A stretch of 64,000 nucleotides of DNA from Inia geoffrensis (taxonomy: Eukaryota; Chordata; Mammalia; Artiodactyla; Iniidae). This document shows, in pieces, positions 10,746 through 23,761 of this stretch (position 1 is the stretch's first letter; each line of letters starts with the position of its first letter). Made by a program: the position numbers and the translations under genes. The DNA is taken from the NCBI GenBank assembly GCA_036417435.1, contig CM070900.1:114677315-114741314 (forward strand). The letters run 5' to 3'. The notes under the pieces are model-generated. The model searched no databases. It had not been told where the DNA came from and worked only from the letters and a program-made list of their open reading frames with translations.

Positions 10746-11335
10746 CACGAAGAACCATTATCTCTTGCCTAGACCATTGCAAAACGATTTAAACTAGTTT
10801 TCCTACTTTCATCCCAGCCCCAGGTGGCCTAGATTCACCTCAGAAGTTAGAGTGACCCTCTGAAAAGTTAGGTCAGATCAGCCCATTCTTCTGCACAAAT
10901 CCCACCCGTGACATCCTGTCTACTAGGCCCTCTCACATCTCTCTGACTTCCTCTGCTACCACTCTCCTCCACACTCCAGGGCCAGGCTCTCTGACTCTTC
11001 CTAGAATAAACCACAGGACTGCTTGTTTTTCCTTTTATCCAGAATGTTATATGCATGACTTTCTTTCTCATTTCCTTCAGATCTCTTTTCAAATAATACC
11101 TTTTCAGTGAGACCCTTCTGGCCTCTCTGTATAAAGTAGCTTAGCTTCTACTACTCTCAACCTTTTACAAGTGCTTTACCCTTTTTTGTTGCAACCTGGA
11201 ATGTACCCTTGTCCCTTGTCACCACCACTACCAAATACAAACCCAGGTAAAGGGATTTTGTCCTTATGATTGCTGTTCTAAACCAAGTCAGGAACAGGAC
11301 CTGACACAGTCCGCACTCAATAAATGAATGAATAC
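10746..11335 (+). repeat. LINE-2 3' region
   Basis: The end of L2 ORF2 plus 3' UTR: 'gaccattgcaaaacg', 'ctagttttcctac', 'atcccacccgtgacatcctg', 'ccttcagatctcttttcaaa', 'gtgagacccttctgg', ending in 'gcactcaataaatgaatgaa'. Reading frames are destroyed. Confidence 0.85.
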
Positions 11336-13109
11336 CTGAAGCCAGGCCTCTAACTCTGATATAACAAATTTGAAAAATCATGCTTTTTAAGTAAACCAAC
11401 CAATTTCAATTTGAAATGCATTTTAAATGTTCAGTTACAATCTTTGATAATAGAAATCTGAAACTATCTAAAAATTCAATAACTGCATTAATTACTATCT
11501 CTAAAGCGCAGAGTGTGATTTTTTTTTCGGACATCACTAATAACTCTAGTTTAATTTTATATGCATCCTTATCACAAGGGGCCTGCCTATATCAGTCTGT
11601 GACCAGCAGTAATAAGACTGACCTTCACAAGCCACTAAGAAAATGTTCTTTATGGTCTGGTCATTCTCAACTGTATTTATGTTTGTGTATATATACTACA
11701 CACCAATCTTACAGTCTCTGACGATTTTTTGAACCTGAAAGCTCTTTCTAACGCAAATCAATGTTTAGTTTTTGTAACATTTCATGCTATTGCGGCTTAA
11801 TATCCTCAACTCTTCACAACTGAGATAAACTTAGAGATCTATATGTTTTTACCTAAGAGAAAAAAAATACTGGGGAGAGAATCACTATTTTAAAGGTATT
11901 AATAGAACTTTTAGTGAACATGTGATAACAAATAGATTGTGTTTTTCTAAAAAATTAAATATCTCTGTCCAAAAAATAGCACCTAGAAAAACAGGCACCA
12001 ACCAAAACATTTGGCAGTCTTTGTTATGTTGCTTTAACAACAATAAAAAGACCTGTCTCCACTAGCAAATAGAGATTGCATGCAAACATCTTTAGTTTAG
12101 AAACAGAAACAGAAAAAGGTGAATAAATACCCACAAGGTTTATTGGGGAAGTTTTCCTGGTGCTTTGAAAAACAGAGTTTGGAAAGAGCGCCTCCTAGCG
12201 GGTAGATTTGTTCAATTTAGAAGTGACAAGATGGAAAAGTACCTTTCATGTGAAAATGAAATGGGATATTTGGGAAATCATACCAATAAAGAAAAAAAAC
12301 TTACAGCCTTGCAAACTCATTTCCTAGCAAGTCACCACTTCCTTGAATTCTCTCACCTGTTAAAATGATTACATACAGATTTATCTACGAGGAAAATAAG
12401 CTAAACTGTCCAGCAATGCTTGAGAAATCCTTTCTAGCAAGTGGAAAATTTATAACAATTTGTGTGGTGAAGGAAAATAAAACCAAGTGAGTAAAGTGAA
12501 AACCTAAAGCCAGAGTCCTTTATGGTTCTTGCTGTTCTAATTTGGTACCTCTGCTCCTACGGACCATTTATTTTATGACCACTAAATATTCAATTAAGTG
12601 TTAAGATTTCAGGTGCTCAAATTTAGATCAGCAGTAAATTGCCAGTGATTTTTCTCAGTCAATATATAACAAAGGTTTTCAAGCATATGCCTGTCCAAGA
12701 ATAGTTATTTCATGTCTGCCCACCAGCTGGGAAACATACCTAATTATGAATTAATCAAAGAAGAAGGAATGGACAAATTATTAAAATATTTCTCTTAAGA
12801 AACTGTGTTATCAATTGCATGTTGTTGAATGGTCTCCACTTTCCATATTTCAATTTAATCATTATATAAAATTTTGCTCAAAAGCACTGATAATACCCTA
12901 AAGTTATTTATTCTTAGCATTTGTGATTTTAAAAGACTTATTAATACCTAAGTAGAACTGTATTACTCTTAGGAAATTAAACATTTTTGCCTAATGAAAT
13001 TCATCGATTTAGGCAGCAATATAAGAACTGAACTAAAAAAAAAAACACTTGTTTTATAGAAGCTCCATTAAGTTAGCTAGCTATATTCTTGGATAAATGA
13101 CAAACTTTT
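11336..13109. other. Unassigned AT-rich stretch
   Basis: A 101-codon + frame at 11416-11721 begins at a non-ATG codon and has no recognisable motif. No SINE, LINE or DNA-transposon signature seen. Confidence 0.55.
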
Positions 13110-13660
13110 TGGATAATTGATTCCTTTCATATCACCCCTCTACTCTAAATCTGCACTGTCTCTCCATCGACGGTAAAATACAAGCTTCTTGGACACACGG
13201 ACCTTCACAACTAGCTCTTGCTTTTTGGCCTAATTTTACTTTACACTCACTCCAGTCATCTTAAACTGAACTTTGATCTTCTTCCTCCATCAACACATGA
13301 CAAATTCTGTCGGAGCTGCCTGCTGTTACCAAGGCTACTCTCTCTACCTGGACACACTGCAGCCAGTAGCTCCTCTTCCCCTCTCCTCTGCTTCACCTAT
13401 CAAAAGTCTACTAAGCTAATCTTTCAGTGATCAGCTGGGATGTCATCTATCCCAAGTCACCTTGGGATCAACGAAGTAGCCATCTCTCTGAGCTCTCATG
13501 GCACCTGTTCATAAGTCATATTCTAGCACTGATACCCTGTAGTAAACCAATCTGTTTAGGGTTCTCCTTCTCAAAGTCAGGTTTGTTTATCCCTAGCCCC
13601 CCGCAACATGCACTGCCCATGGTGGGTTCTCTGCTAGTGTTCGCTGAGTTGAATAATCTA
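13110..13660 (+). repeat. LINE-2 fragment
   Basis: Pyrimidine-rich + strand with L2-like order: 'ggaccttcacaactagctc', 'cactccagtcatctt', 'ctacctggacacactgcag', 'gatgtcatctatcccaag', 'gttgaataatc'. Short open frames (13218-13430, 13427-13663) are pieces of the L2 region, not a gene. Confidence 0.65.
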
Positions 13661-13786
13661 TAGTATATAGGGTCTCACATCCTAAGAGAGACTTCTTCAA
13701 AACCCAGGAAAATTACTGTTATTAAACTTGAAACCACAATATATCCTCCTTTCCATTAAATGGAGTCATTTATAAAACTGCAAGAC

Positions 13787-14120
13787 TGGACTTCCCTTGT
13801 GGCACAGTGGTTAAGAATCCACCTGCCAATGCAGGGGACACGGGTTGGAGCCATGGTCCGGGAAGATCCCATGTGCAATGGAGCAACGAAGCCCGTGCGG
13901 CCACGACTACTGAGCCTGCGCTCTAGAGCCCACGAGCCACAACTACTGAAGCCCGCGTGCCTAGAGCCCGTGCTCCGCAACAAGAGAAGCCCTCGTAATG
14001 GGAAACCCGTGCACCGCAACAAAGGGTAACCCCCGCTCGCCGCAACCAGAGAAAGCCCCCGCGCAGCAACAAAGACCCAACGCAGCCAAAAATAAATAAA
14101 TAAAAATTTTTAAAAAAGAG
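13787..14120 (+). mobile_element. CHR-type SINE, long form
   Basis: A 5' tRNA-related head with A-box ('tggcacagtggttaag') and B-box ('gggttggagccatgg') precedes a CG-rich body with several 'gaagcccg' and 'ccgcaac' units and an A/AATA tail. It is flanked by the duplication tgcaagac at 13779-13786 and 14121-14128. At 334 bp it is the long form of the family; most other copies here are about 210 bp. SINEs of this type are transcribed by Pol III and use L1 machinery to move. Confidence 0.93.
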
Positions 14121-14128
14121 TGCAAGAC

Positions 14129-15138
14129 CAAGCTGATGAGGACAATAAAAATTACCACGTGGGTAAAGGAGAATTATATTACCCACGCAGAAATGTGGAC
14201 TCACGTAAATCTAAAAATAATTCTCTAACATTTAAAAATTAAAAATTTGGCTAACACCAACATTTGGCCACTTTTTTGGGGGTAAGAAACTTAAACACAC
14301 ATGCACAACACAATATTATTGCATTTAGACAAATTCATACATTAAATACTGAGTTATAAAAATCTGCATACAAAACTACCAGACAATGAAAAGGCATTAC
14401 CACTTGGTTATTATGAATCGTATAGAAGGTTGTGTACGAATGAATGTTCCTGGACAAATAAGCCCGTAATGAAAACAATTTTTTAAGTTGGCATTCTCCT
14501 TCACTATATTTGTTTTTTTTTCAGTTTGCCAAAAGGACCTATCAAATTTTGTTAGACCAACACTGAAAGTAAATATTGGCATCAAGTGTTTCTAATGAGA
14601 AAGTTGCACCTCACGTCCTATAGCTCAGGAAGCTGTCGAATCAAGAATCACACCATGATCTGTCCTTAAACCAGTACTGTTATGAAACATGTTTTTTTTC
14701 CAAAGAATTTTAGGCAAATCATATTAAAGAAAACAGAAACAAACAACAAAAGAAATCTTAACAGGTCAGTCCATTCAATGGAAAACCAAAACCCATGGCT
14801 GAATTTAATGCATACTTAAATATAGACTGGCCACCTTAAATTCCTCTATTTTAAAGCAGAACATGGATGAATAAATAAGCTAAAATATAAACATAAATAC
14901 AAATCTTCCTTGATTGTAGCCCATAGTCATCACCCTACTTTCCTTAACAAAATGTTTCTGTACAGAAAAAAAAAAAAAACTCATATGTCTATATATTAGT
15001 CAACAACCTAAATATACTCAGAGCAGTATAATCCACATTGGACCACCTCATGACCAAAACCTATTTAGAGAAGATCTGCCTAATCATAAATAGCAAAATA
15101 AAAAAAAAACAATACTAACAGTACCTTTCAACTTCCAA
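14129..15138. other. Unassigned AT-rich stretch
   Basis: No gene or repeat recognised. A-run at about 14967-14980 and a shorter one near 15101-15109. Confidence 0.55.
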
Positions 15139-15194
15139 GTTGTGTGTGTGTATACACACACACATATATATATATATATACACATATATATATT
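15139..15194. repeat. TG/TA/CA compound microsatellite with perfect palindrome
   Basis: (TG)5, then TATA, then (CA)n, then (TA)n with a second CACA interruption. 15141-15164 is a perfect 24-bp palindrome centred on TA|TA. Confidence 0.9.
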
Positions 15195-15944
15195 CTAGTA
15201 TATATTTAAATTTTAGATTATGCTTCCCTTACTCTTTAAAAAAAGCAATTCCTTTTAAATTGAATTCATAGGAAATCTGTAACTTGTGATGGAATTTTAT
15301 GGTACATATTAAATTAGAGGTGATTATCTTTTATATACAATATATTAAATCTTACCCTAACATTTGTGTATGAAAATATCCTTTTAGCTAATGGATCCCT
15401 TATAAGCATAGCAAGCATTACAAGCATAACCTGCAATTTATTCTATCCAATTTATGTGACACATTCATGTAATGCTCACAAGTTTAAAAGGACATGGTCT
15501 GGGTGGGGCAAAATATGCTTCTATTTCTCATGGAGATAAAACAACTTGGTTGGTTTAGTGTTGAAAACACCCAAATTCCAAGCATGATTTCTTATGACAG
15601 CATATTTCCAGAGAAGACGAGATGAAATACAAACCTGGTCACTCAGTATAAATGTACTGACAGCCACTATGTAACAGATGCTCTGTAGAAGTTTCTGAGG
15701 ACTCCAACTTGAACAAGATACAGGTCCTGTCAATGCATCAAGAACCAAATATATATATACTATTTCTAAAGCCTGAGCACCAGCAGTATCAGATCACATG
15801 GGTGCTAGTTACAAATGCAGATACTGTCAGTTATAGGGCCCTGGGAACAAAACCAATGGAAGAGGAGGGTCCAACCAAAGGAGATGAGTAGGGGGAGTGA
15901 ATGAACAAATAGAAAACAGTGTCACAGAAGTTTAAAAAAGCAAA
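15195..15944. other. Unassigned stretch
   Basis: No recognised gene or repeat. Confidence 0.55.
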
Positions 15945-16325
15945 AGAGAGGACAAATCTCATAAAACAATGTCAAGTGAAAAATACAAAAATAGGTCCTA
16001 AATAACACACACACTTTGATATCACTTACATAAAGGTTAAAACATAAAAATGTGACATATGACATACTGAGGTAAGAGTACACACATACTCAGTAGAAGT
16101 ATAAAAAATGTATGAGAATGGTAAATACCAAATTTTGGATAATGGTTACACTTCGGTCTGGGCAGGGAGGAAATTACCATCAGGGAAGAACACACAGGGA
16201 CTTTGAACTCTGTTGATAATATTTTATTTATCAAACTGGGAGGGGGCACATGAATGCTCACATTTTTAATAGTTTATATGCTTTATAATAAAATTTTGAA
16301 ACTAATTAAAATGGTAAAAAAAGTT
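15945..16325 (+). mobile_element. Ancient L1 (L1M class) 3' UTR
   Basis: 'atgtcaagtgaaaaatac', 'ttgatatcacttacataaagg', 'ggataatggttacacttc', 'gcagggaggaaattacc', 'gatgaa/aatgctcac' and a final 'tttataataaaattttgaaa' follow the 3' UTR of old L1M elements. No coding part remains. Confidence 0.55.
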
Positions 16326-18015
16326 TCACAAAGTAGGATGTTGTAAACAGTTTCAAAGATGAGAAATGGAAAAACAATTGAATTTGGCAGACAGCGGTTT
16401 GTTAATGACATTTATAAGAAGAATTTTAGTAAGTACAGAAGAACCTGAGTTAGATTTTTTTTTTAGTTAATGGAGTAGAATTCCATGTTTAAATTTTCAA
16501 CATTAGCTACACTGTTTCTGTTGAGCTTTTCAGTTTATAGGAAATTATATAATTATTTTATGAGAAAAAAATAAATACATGAATTTTGTTTCTTCAGTAA
16601 TTAGAGAAAAAAATACTAACAAGATTATAACTTCAATTCATCTAACAAAACATAAATTTCTTGATTAGCTTAGCTCATTATAGGAGTAAACAATAAAGTG
16701 TTAATCATTCTCCATTAGCATATTAAAAATAAATCCCATATCTGATAAAATTATATAAATTCTAGGGGGCAGCAGAATTTAGAATAATGGAAAGTAAAAC
16801 CTGACTCTGAAGGGAAAAAATATCTTTTTTATTCAATTTCTTTTATACAAACAACTTTCAAGAGTACTGCAAAATAATCCTCTTTCAAAACATTTTTCCT
16901 ATTTATTCTAGCAGTGATGATCTCAAGCTATTGTCTGTATTTCCTCTAATGGTACTAAGCTCAAAGCTTAAACTAAATCTCACCTGAATCACAGGTAAGT
17001 ACATTAAGTAATTGCAGTATATTTTATCAAGGTAAGAGATTACTTTCAAGGAAGAACTTTAATTTTTCAAACTCCAGTTGTTTTTCTTCTTATTTAAAAT
17101 TACAATCACTGTAAGATTCTGGTAAAATAAAAGAAAGTGAACTTCTAATTTGAATCTATAGTACAAGAATTTTATATATACGAACTACATTTCCCAACAT
17201 TATTTTCTCTTATCGACTTCTTTTTGAAATTTCTAATTCCATCTAAATACCATCCCTACAATCATTAGAATAAACTGCTGTTGTGACTGGACAAGATTTT
17301 CTATTTCACTACTATTTGTGAATATAGAGACACTGTCAAGAAGTATATAAGAGATGAGACAGGAACAAGGGTGTAGGCTTAGGCAAAAAGGAAATGATTG
17401 GACCAGATGAGTTCCTTGGTCCTTTATGATTCTGTCACTCTAAATATAAGTGAGAGGAAGGATGCTATTAGTAGCTGGAAAATATTAAAAACTAGAAAAA
17501 GAGGTTTTGGTTTGATATTTGGGGTAGTGGGTAGTTCACAATGCTTTATGTGTAGTCAGAAAACCGAGGGATGATCTTTAGTAGGCAAATTAAAACAAAA
17601 AAAACTTTTAGAGAAACTTAGCTCAAACTCCATGTTTGATTAATGAGCTTTCTGCCAGCTTTAAAAGATAAACATGAAATGTTATGGTCCTTGAAGGCTA
17701 CTTCCTCAAAGCCCTATGCTGCTACAAAGCGCCCAAGCAAAGGTTTATGCATTATAATCGACCCAGAAAGAAAAAGTTCTTATGCTTGTAAAAGTCAATG
17801 TGTAATAATGTCTGGAATCAATGAAATAATATGCTGAAGGGAATGGAAGAGGTGCTGCAGTGACTACCTGACAAAGTCAGTCTTCAAGATTCAAGAGGAG
17901 AAGGCTGAGAGGAGACAGAATAGACTATACAGTCACAAATATGGAAAGAATAAGCACAAATAGAAACTGGGAACTAGAAGGCATCAGTAAAGCCTAAAGG
18001 ATTCACTTTAAAATA
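16326..18015. other. Unassigned AT-rich stretch
   Basis: No long open frame; no repeat recognised. T-run at about 16456-16464. Confidence 0.55.
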
Positions 18016-18023
18016 AATACTAC

Positions 18024-18147
18024 TTTTTTTTTTTTTTGGCCACACTGCGTGGCATGTGGGGATCTTAGTTCCCCGACCAGGGATGGAACACGGTCCCCTG
18101 CAGTGGAAGTGTGCAGTCTTAACCAGTGGACCGCCAGGTAAGTCCCC
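18024..18147 (-). mobile_element. Short tRNA-derived SINE, antisense
   Basis: Reverse strand reads a tRNA-related head ('gacttacctggcggtcc') with a truncated body and an A-tail (T-run 18024-18037). Flanking duplication aatactac at 18016-18023 and 18148-18155, both followed by T-runs. At about 124 bp it is the short, older layout also seen at 52045. Confidence 0.88.
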
Positions 18148-18159
18148 AATACTACTTTT

Positions 18160-18669
18160 TTTTTTTTTAAGATCAAAGATAGTTAACTTTTAGAAAAGCT
18201 TGTGTTACGGCACAGAAAAGTGGTTATAGAAAAAAACAGATCTATAGCAATTAATGGAGTACAGCAATAAGGAGCAGTAACTATGTTGGGAAACGTGCCT
18301 TGTTTCCTAAGGCTGACAAAATGGGTTGGGATTAGTACTTTTAGACACAATATAAATCCCTAAATCCCTATCAGAGAAAGGCACACTAGGCAGGATGGTC
18401 CAGTGTAGGACCTGGGGGCAGACCGATTAAGTCTCTGGGTGATGAACACCGAATTCCTAAACTAAGCAAAGATACAGTTAAAGGATTATTTGAGAAGATC
18501 CTGGTGGCTGGTATATGTATATGTTCCACTAACTAAGAAGTGAAGAGAGGGAAGCCTTGGCTGTAGTGATATTAGAAATGGAAAAGAATGGTTTAAATAA
18601 TCATTGTGGAGTGAAAAATACCAGGGATAAAGAGCCTACATGTACCAGAAACTGTATAAAAAATGTATA
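18160..18669. other. Unassigned stretch
   Basis: No gene or repeat recognised. Confidence 0.5.
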
Positions 18670-18845
18670 TACAGATATGTCATTTAACACTTGTTATATA
18701 CATTTTAAAGAACAAAAAACCAGGGCACAGAGACATTAAGTAACATAGCTGTCCAAAGTTACAAAAACAGTAAATAGTGGGGCTGGATTTCAAAATCAGA
18801 AATAGCTACATTCAAAATCTAGTCTTTCCACACTCATCTTTGTAC
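18670..18845 (-). repeat. MIR SINE, antisense
   Basis: 'catttaacacttgtta', 'agggcacagagacattaagtaac', 'gtccaaagttacaaaaac', 'gtggggctggatttcaaa' match the reverse complement of MIR in order. Confidence 0.78.
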
Positions 18846-19249
18846 CTACCTCTTCTCCTGAACTTGGTGACTCACAGACATGGAAGACGCCAGAGATAAA
18901 ACACTGAAAATAGCCTCAAGATTTAATCTTAGTGATGTGAATGCTAATAAAAGAGAACTAGCGTCTGGGAAATAGAAGTTTAGATCATTTCTCTCTGGAC
19001 CTAGGCCTTCATTTACTCTAGCAGCTGTGGCTTGTCATAAAACCACTGCAGGATTCCTGAAAGTCAAGGAATGCTTCTGGAGGATGATTAGAGCCAGAGC
19101 TGGTCCAAAACTCTGGGACTATTTCCTATAGGAATTAGCACCTTCTATAGCCACCAGACTGAAATGATCTAGCACCCAAATCACAGCATCTGTGAGAGCC
19201 AAACAGTATCAGAAAGTCCACTTAGATGTTTGATTGCAGGGATTAGAAG

Positions 19250-19465
19250 GATAGACTCTAGGATCTGATAGGCCTCAGTCAAATTCCACCTTCTGCTCTT
19301 ACTGGTTGTATAACCTTGAACTGGGTGTTTATTCTCTCCATGCTCAGTTTCCTCATCTATAAAAGGAAACCGTGAAATACATCTCCCTAACAGCTATGAT
19401 AAAGATGAAATGAAATAAGGCAGAGAAAGTACTCAGTGTAGTACTGTACAAATGCTCCTTTAACA
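19250..19465 (+). repeat. MIR SINE
   Basis: Nearly full-length: 'ctaggatctgataggcctcagtcaaattcc', 'cttactggttgtataacc', 'ctcagtttcctcatctat', 'gatgaaatgaaataaggcag', 'gtacaaatgctcc'. Confidence 0.8.
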
Positions 19466-20329
19466 AAAAGGATGATGATGATAAAAATGATAGAGGACGA
19501 GGAGGGGGAAGAAGAGAAGGAGCCCAATTCAAAGGTTCAGAGATATTCTCTTTACATCTGCTTTTCTATGTATTTGTTAGCCAATAGCCTTCTTTCTACG
19601 CGGAAGCATGCTTTCTATAGTCAAGGGGTGATAAACAACATAAGATGAGACGCTCTAGGTGGTTTTTCTTTTAAGGAAAGAAGTTTGGTCTCTCAATTCA
19701 AGAGATTATTGGGTTTGAAACTTACTTCTTCAGCAGTGTGTCAGATTTAGAGCTTAATATAAACCTTAAGAATGTGAAGCCGATTTCACTTGTTCATTTT
19801 GTTTTGATTTACCACAATCTTGTTTGCTTATTTTGAGTATTCCAACTGCTAACACATGGCTAGCATAAGTCACGGTAGTTAATTTTCATCCATTCTTGGT
19901 TGCTGTAGGTAATTTGCATTAAAAATTTTTTTGTTGGTAATGATTTAGAAAGTCACTTTTAAATTAGAATAACATACCTGTATCTATCTTTACAGACACA
20001 TCCCCCTACTTGTAGGGAACTGCCCATGGCTCTATTTGTAAATATAGCTATTTGCAGCATTTTCCCCCTCTTCTTATTTTTGGAGTCCCCAAAATAATGA
20101 AGATTTAACATGTGTTTAGTAAATGATAATTCCCGATTCCAGGAAATTTGTGGTGAAACAAGCACTCACTGCTGATAGTATTGTGATTGCTACATCCCTT
20201 ATGAAAGCAGTGTGGCAACCATGAACAGCAAGGTTTGTTCATTCTCTTTGATTTGGTCTGGAAATGATCCAACAGAAACCAAATGATACTGCACCATTGT
20301 TTTCTACTGGCTTACACATGAAACACTCG
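19466..20329. other. Unassigned; purine-rich tract at left
   Basis: A GATGAT then GAGGA/GAAGA purine tract spans about 19469-19522. The rest has no recognisable repeat or gene. Confidence 0.5.
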
Positions 20330-20510
20330 ACGTTGTAAGAATGATTTTAAGAAATTATGATATATACATATGTGGACATTTTAATGAAGCATTTGAAGAC
20401 TATGAAGAAGCATTGGAAAGTATTTGCTATAACATTAAGTAAAATAGCATATATATAAATAAAATATAAAATAATACGTACACCGTAGTGAAAACTATAT
20501 AAAACATTGG
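20330..20510 (+). mobile_element. Possible L1M ORF2 end / 3' UTR relic
   Basis: 'cattttaatgaagcatttgaag', 'gaagcattggaaagtatttg', 'aacattaagtaaaatagca' and 'atacgtacaccgtag' resemble old L1 sequence around the ORF2 stop. Weak, heavily diverged. Confidence 0.4.
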
Positions 20511-21800
20511 TTCTTTACCGGGGTGCGCATGAGACCACCTGCAGAGATTCCTAAATATTTAAATGCCAAGGCTCTATCACAAAAGGATCCTAATCAATTG
20601 ATCTATTGATGGTGGAACTGTTGAAAATTTACATTTCTTTTAGATTTTATTTAGTGTAATGATGTTATCAATTTCAAAGTACCTTCATACTTTTAAATGT
20701 TATTAAATCACATAGTTGATTTAAATGTTATTAAATCACCTTAATTGTTGCCACTTCAAATTAAATAAAAATTGTTATATTAAATCTATGTTTTTAAAAA
20801 TTGCCATTCCCTTATTAAATATAATCCTTACTTTCAATGAACTCACTAGAATGGGATTCCAGAAGCAATCCCATAAAAATATTACAAAGTGGCTACACTG
20901 AATACTTAGTGGGGAAGCCAAAAGCATCCCACAACCCAATATCTCCTCCACATCTCTCCAACTCTGGTGTTAGTCCACATTCAGAGAAAACCTCCTGGCA
21001 ACACTGCAAGGAGGTCAAGATTCCTGGCCCACACCCATCTAAACAACAACGTGTCAACTCCAAATATAGGAGCATCAGAAGCATTCAAGGGCTTGAAAGT
21101 ATGAACAAATGATGCTGTTAAGTAGGGCCAGAAGCCTTATTATTAGAGTCTGAATGTTTACACGTATAAATTATGAAATGCTGAACTGTTAATTACATGT
21201 ATATTTACAAGTAAAATCAACAAATCTACTCTTTTGAAGTGATTTTGGTAATTTTTCTGCCTAAGGATGAAGCATGCCCACGTAGTACACTTACACGGGC
21301 AAAGCGGGTGATTACGAGGCTGGGCTCCTCCTCCCCAGAGCATCCCAGTGGGAGGGGGAGGGTCCACAGGCCAGCCAACAGCCCCTGGTGGGCAGCGCAT
21401 TGATTAATAGTGGCTAATTTTAGAATTCGATGTGTATTTTTTACTTCGTTCCCACCCCTTTTCTACCAATCTCACAGCATTCATTTTTGCAGAGTGCTTT
21501 TGCATTCCTAGAAGAGTTTAGCCTTCAGACACAATGAAAAAAACAAACAAACAAGGTCATGGACTTTATCATGCTCATTTCACGTGGCTCTTCTCCAGAT
21601 TTCTGATCAAAGGTCACAGAGATTAATAAGTAATATTAAGTCAGAGAATTAAACAACCACTGAATTCTTAAGCCAAACTCCACAGTCACTCAACACAAAT
21701 TTAAAAATATTATTTTAACATCAATGTCCGTTTAAATCAGAATATTATTTTAAATTATTTATTTCTTGTTTAAAAATGATAATACCCTATAACAAATAAT
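20511..21800. other. Unassigned stretch
   Basis: 20515-20615 has a faint hAT/MER5-like feel ('cctgcagagattcctaaat') but is too decayed to call. 21290-21400 is a local GC-rich segment with G- and C-runs. (CAAA)n-like run at 21537-21556. Confidence 0.45.
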
Positions 21801-22026
21801 TTTTTTTGTTTGTTTTTGTTTGTTTGTTTGTTTTGCAGCACGTGGGCCTCTCACTGTCGTGGCCTCTCCCGTTGCGGAGCATAGGCTCTGGACGCGCAGG
21901 CTCAGCGGCCATGGCTCACAGGCCTAGCTGCTCCGCGGCATGTGGGATCTTCCCAGACCGGGACACAAACCCGTATCCCCTGCATCGGCAGGCGGACTCT
22001 CAACCACTGCGCCACCAGGGAAGCCC
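21801..22026 (-). mobile_element. CHR-type SINE, deletion form, antisense
   Basis: The reverse complement starts GGGCTTCCCTGGTGGCGCAG, includes A- and B-box sequence, the GCCGCGGAGCAGCTAGGC-type body and a GTTT-rich (on + strand) tail. Flanked by the near-repeat caaata(a)tttttt at 21793 and 22027. Its tail is a (CAAA)n-type run rather than pure A. Confidence 0.93.
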
Positions 22027-22246
22027 CAAATATTTTTTAAAAGTTATGCTACACTACATTTGAAGACATTACATTTTCTAAGATTACTTTAAGATTACAG
22101 TCTTGATAATTAGTCTTTTCTAGGTAATAATTCCCACCAATTAATAACAATGAATATTAAAAAAAAAAGTTTAACTATGTTTAAATTTCTCAAAGCTAAA
22201 AGAAAAACAAAGAAAGCAAAAGAAAAAATTATAAACATCACAACTT

Positions 22247-22671
22247 ATCTGGAAGCAACCTAGGTATCCACCATCAGATGAATGGATAAAGAAGATGTGG
22301 TATATGTATACAACAGAATATTACTCAGCCATAAAAAGAATAAAATATCACCATTTGCAGCAACATGGTTGGACCTAGAGATTACCATATTAAGTGAAGT
22401 TAAGTAAGACAGAGAAAGACAAACAGATGATATCACTTATATGTGGAATCTAAAAAATAATACAAATGAATTTATGTACAAAACAGAAATAGACTCACAG
22501 ACATAGAAAACAAATTTATGGTTACCAAAGAGGGGGGAGATAAATTAGGAGTATGGGATTAACAGATACACACCATTATATATAAAATAAACAATAAGAA
22601 TTTACTATATAGCACAAGGAACTGTATTCAATATCTTGTAATAACCTATAATGGAAAAGAATCCAAAAAAG
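22247..22671 (+). mobile_element. L1 3' end fragment
   Basis: Begins in the last part of ORF2 ('ggaagcaacctaggtatcc', 'gatgaatggataaagaag', 'atattactcagccataaaaag') and continues into a 3' UTR ('gaactgtattcaatatc', 'gtaataacctataatgg'). Frames are broken. The usual last 60 or so bases and A-tail are missing; the element runs into an AT/AC microsatellite. Confidence 0.88.
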
Positions 22672-22672
22672 A

Positions 22673-22710
<38 letters not shown>

Positions 22711-22711
22711 G
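22672..22711. repeat. (AT)n(AC)n microsatellite at L1 3' end
   Basis: About 12 AT units then about 8 AC units. Related L1 3' ends carry a short ATATAT at this position, so the repeat most likely expanded from it. Confidence 0.88.
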
Positions 22712-23524
22712 TATAATATGCTTTTTAAAAAAATTCCCAAGGTTTTATTTAGTTATTTTGCATTGCCACTGCAAAATGACAGCCTTTGGAGAATTTTTAT
22801 GCATAATATACATTGAATGTTTTTACAGGAATAAATCACAAAACAGCAGTGGCCTATTGGGTCCAACTCATTATTGTATGGTTAGGAGAAATATCAGATC
22901 ATTTTGCATTCTTCAGGATATCAGCAACGGACATTGCCTCTACTTATTAATTATGGTTGGTGTCAGTTTTGTTAGCTAGGGCAGAGAAGTAAGGAGAGAC
23001 ATAAGGACTCCAGGAGCCAGCACAGGATGGTGAGTGTGGTATACACAGCAATATATACAAACATATATATATAATATATAACTGAAAAACAATCACAACA
23101 TCCAGTTTTGAAGAGAGCACGCACGCAGAGACTATAAACTCTCCTTGTCCATAAATATTCCAACAGTTAGAGAATTTGTCTTTTAAGAGATCTTGAAGGT
23201 AATTAAAATATCATGATAATATGACTACTGTTAAATTAGAAAAGGTTTCTTGGAAAACAGGTTGTTTTTGTTTTTATTGTTGTTAATAAATAAACATATC
23301 TGGCAGATTTAAAGCTCTGTGTAAAGACTGTTTAACCGCTTGACCTATAAACTTAATGAAAAGAATCTAGCAGCTTCTGGTAAATGAAAACCAATGAGAA
23401 ATGGGGGAAATATCTCTTTTATTAAAGGTTAATTATTAGATAAAATAATCATATTTACAAAATTTTTTCTTACATAATTTTTAGTAATACACTTGTATAA
23501 TTATGCTTCACTATGTATAATATC
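22712..23524. other. Unassigned stretch
   Basis: No gene or repeat recognised. Confidence 0.5.
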
Positions 23525-23761
23525 CAAATACTTTAGTCTGGAATTAAGCACCAAAGAGTTTATCATCACTTAATAGTTGTGTGACCTTAAACAAGCTGAA
23601 TAAACTCTCTGAGCCTCAGGTTTATCATTCTTTAAATAGGGACAATAAGAGAAGCTCACTGAAAGATTTGTTGTGATTGAATGATATGGTCTCCAGGAAA
23701 GCTTTAGCACAGTGGCTGGCACAGAGTCAAGCCTCCCTCAATAAAGTTATGCTATTATTCA
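23525..23761 (+). repeat. MIR SINE
   Basis: Well-preserved: 'agttgtgtgaccttaaacaag', 'ctctctgagcctcagg', 'tttgttgtgattgaatga', 'gcacagtggctggcacag', 'ctcaataaagttatgctattatt'. Confidence 0.87.
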
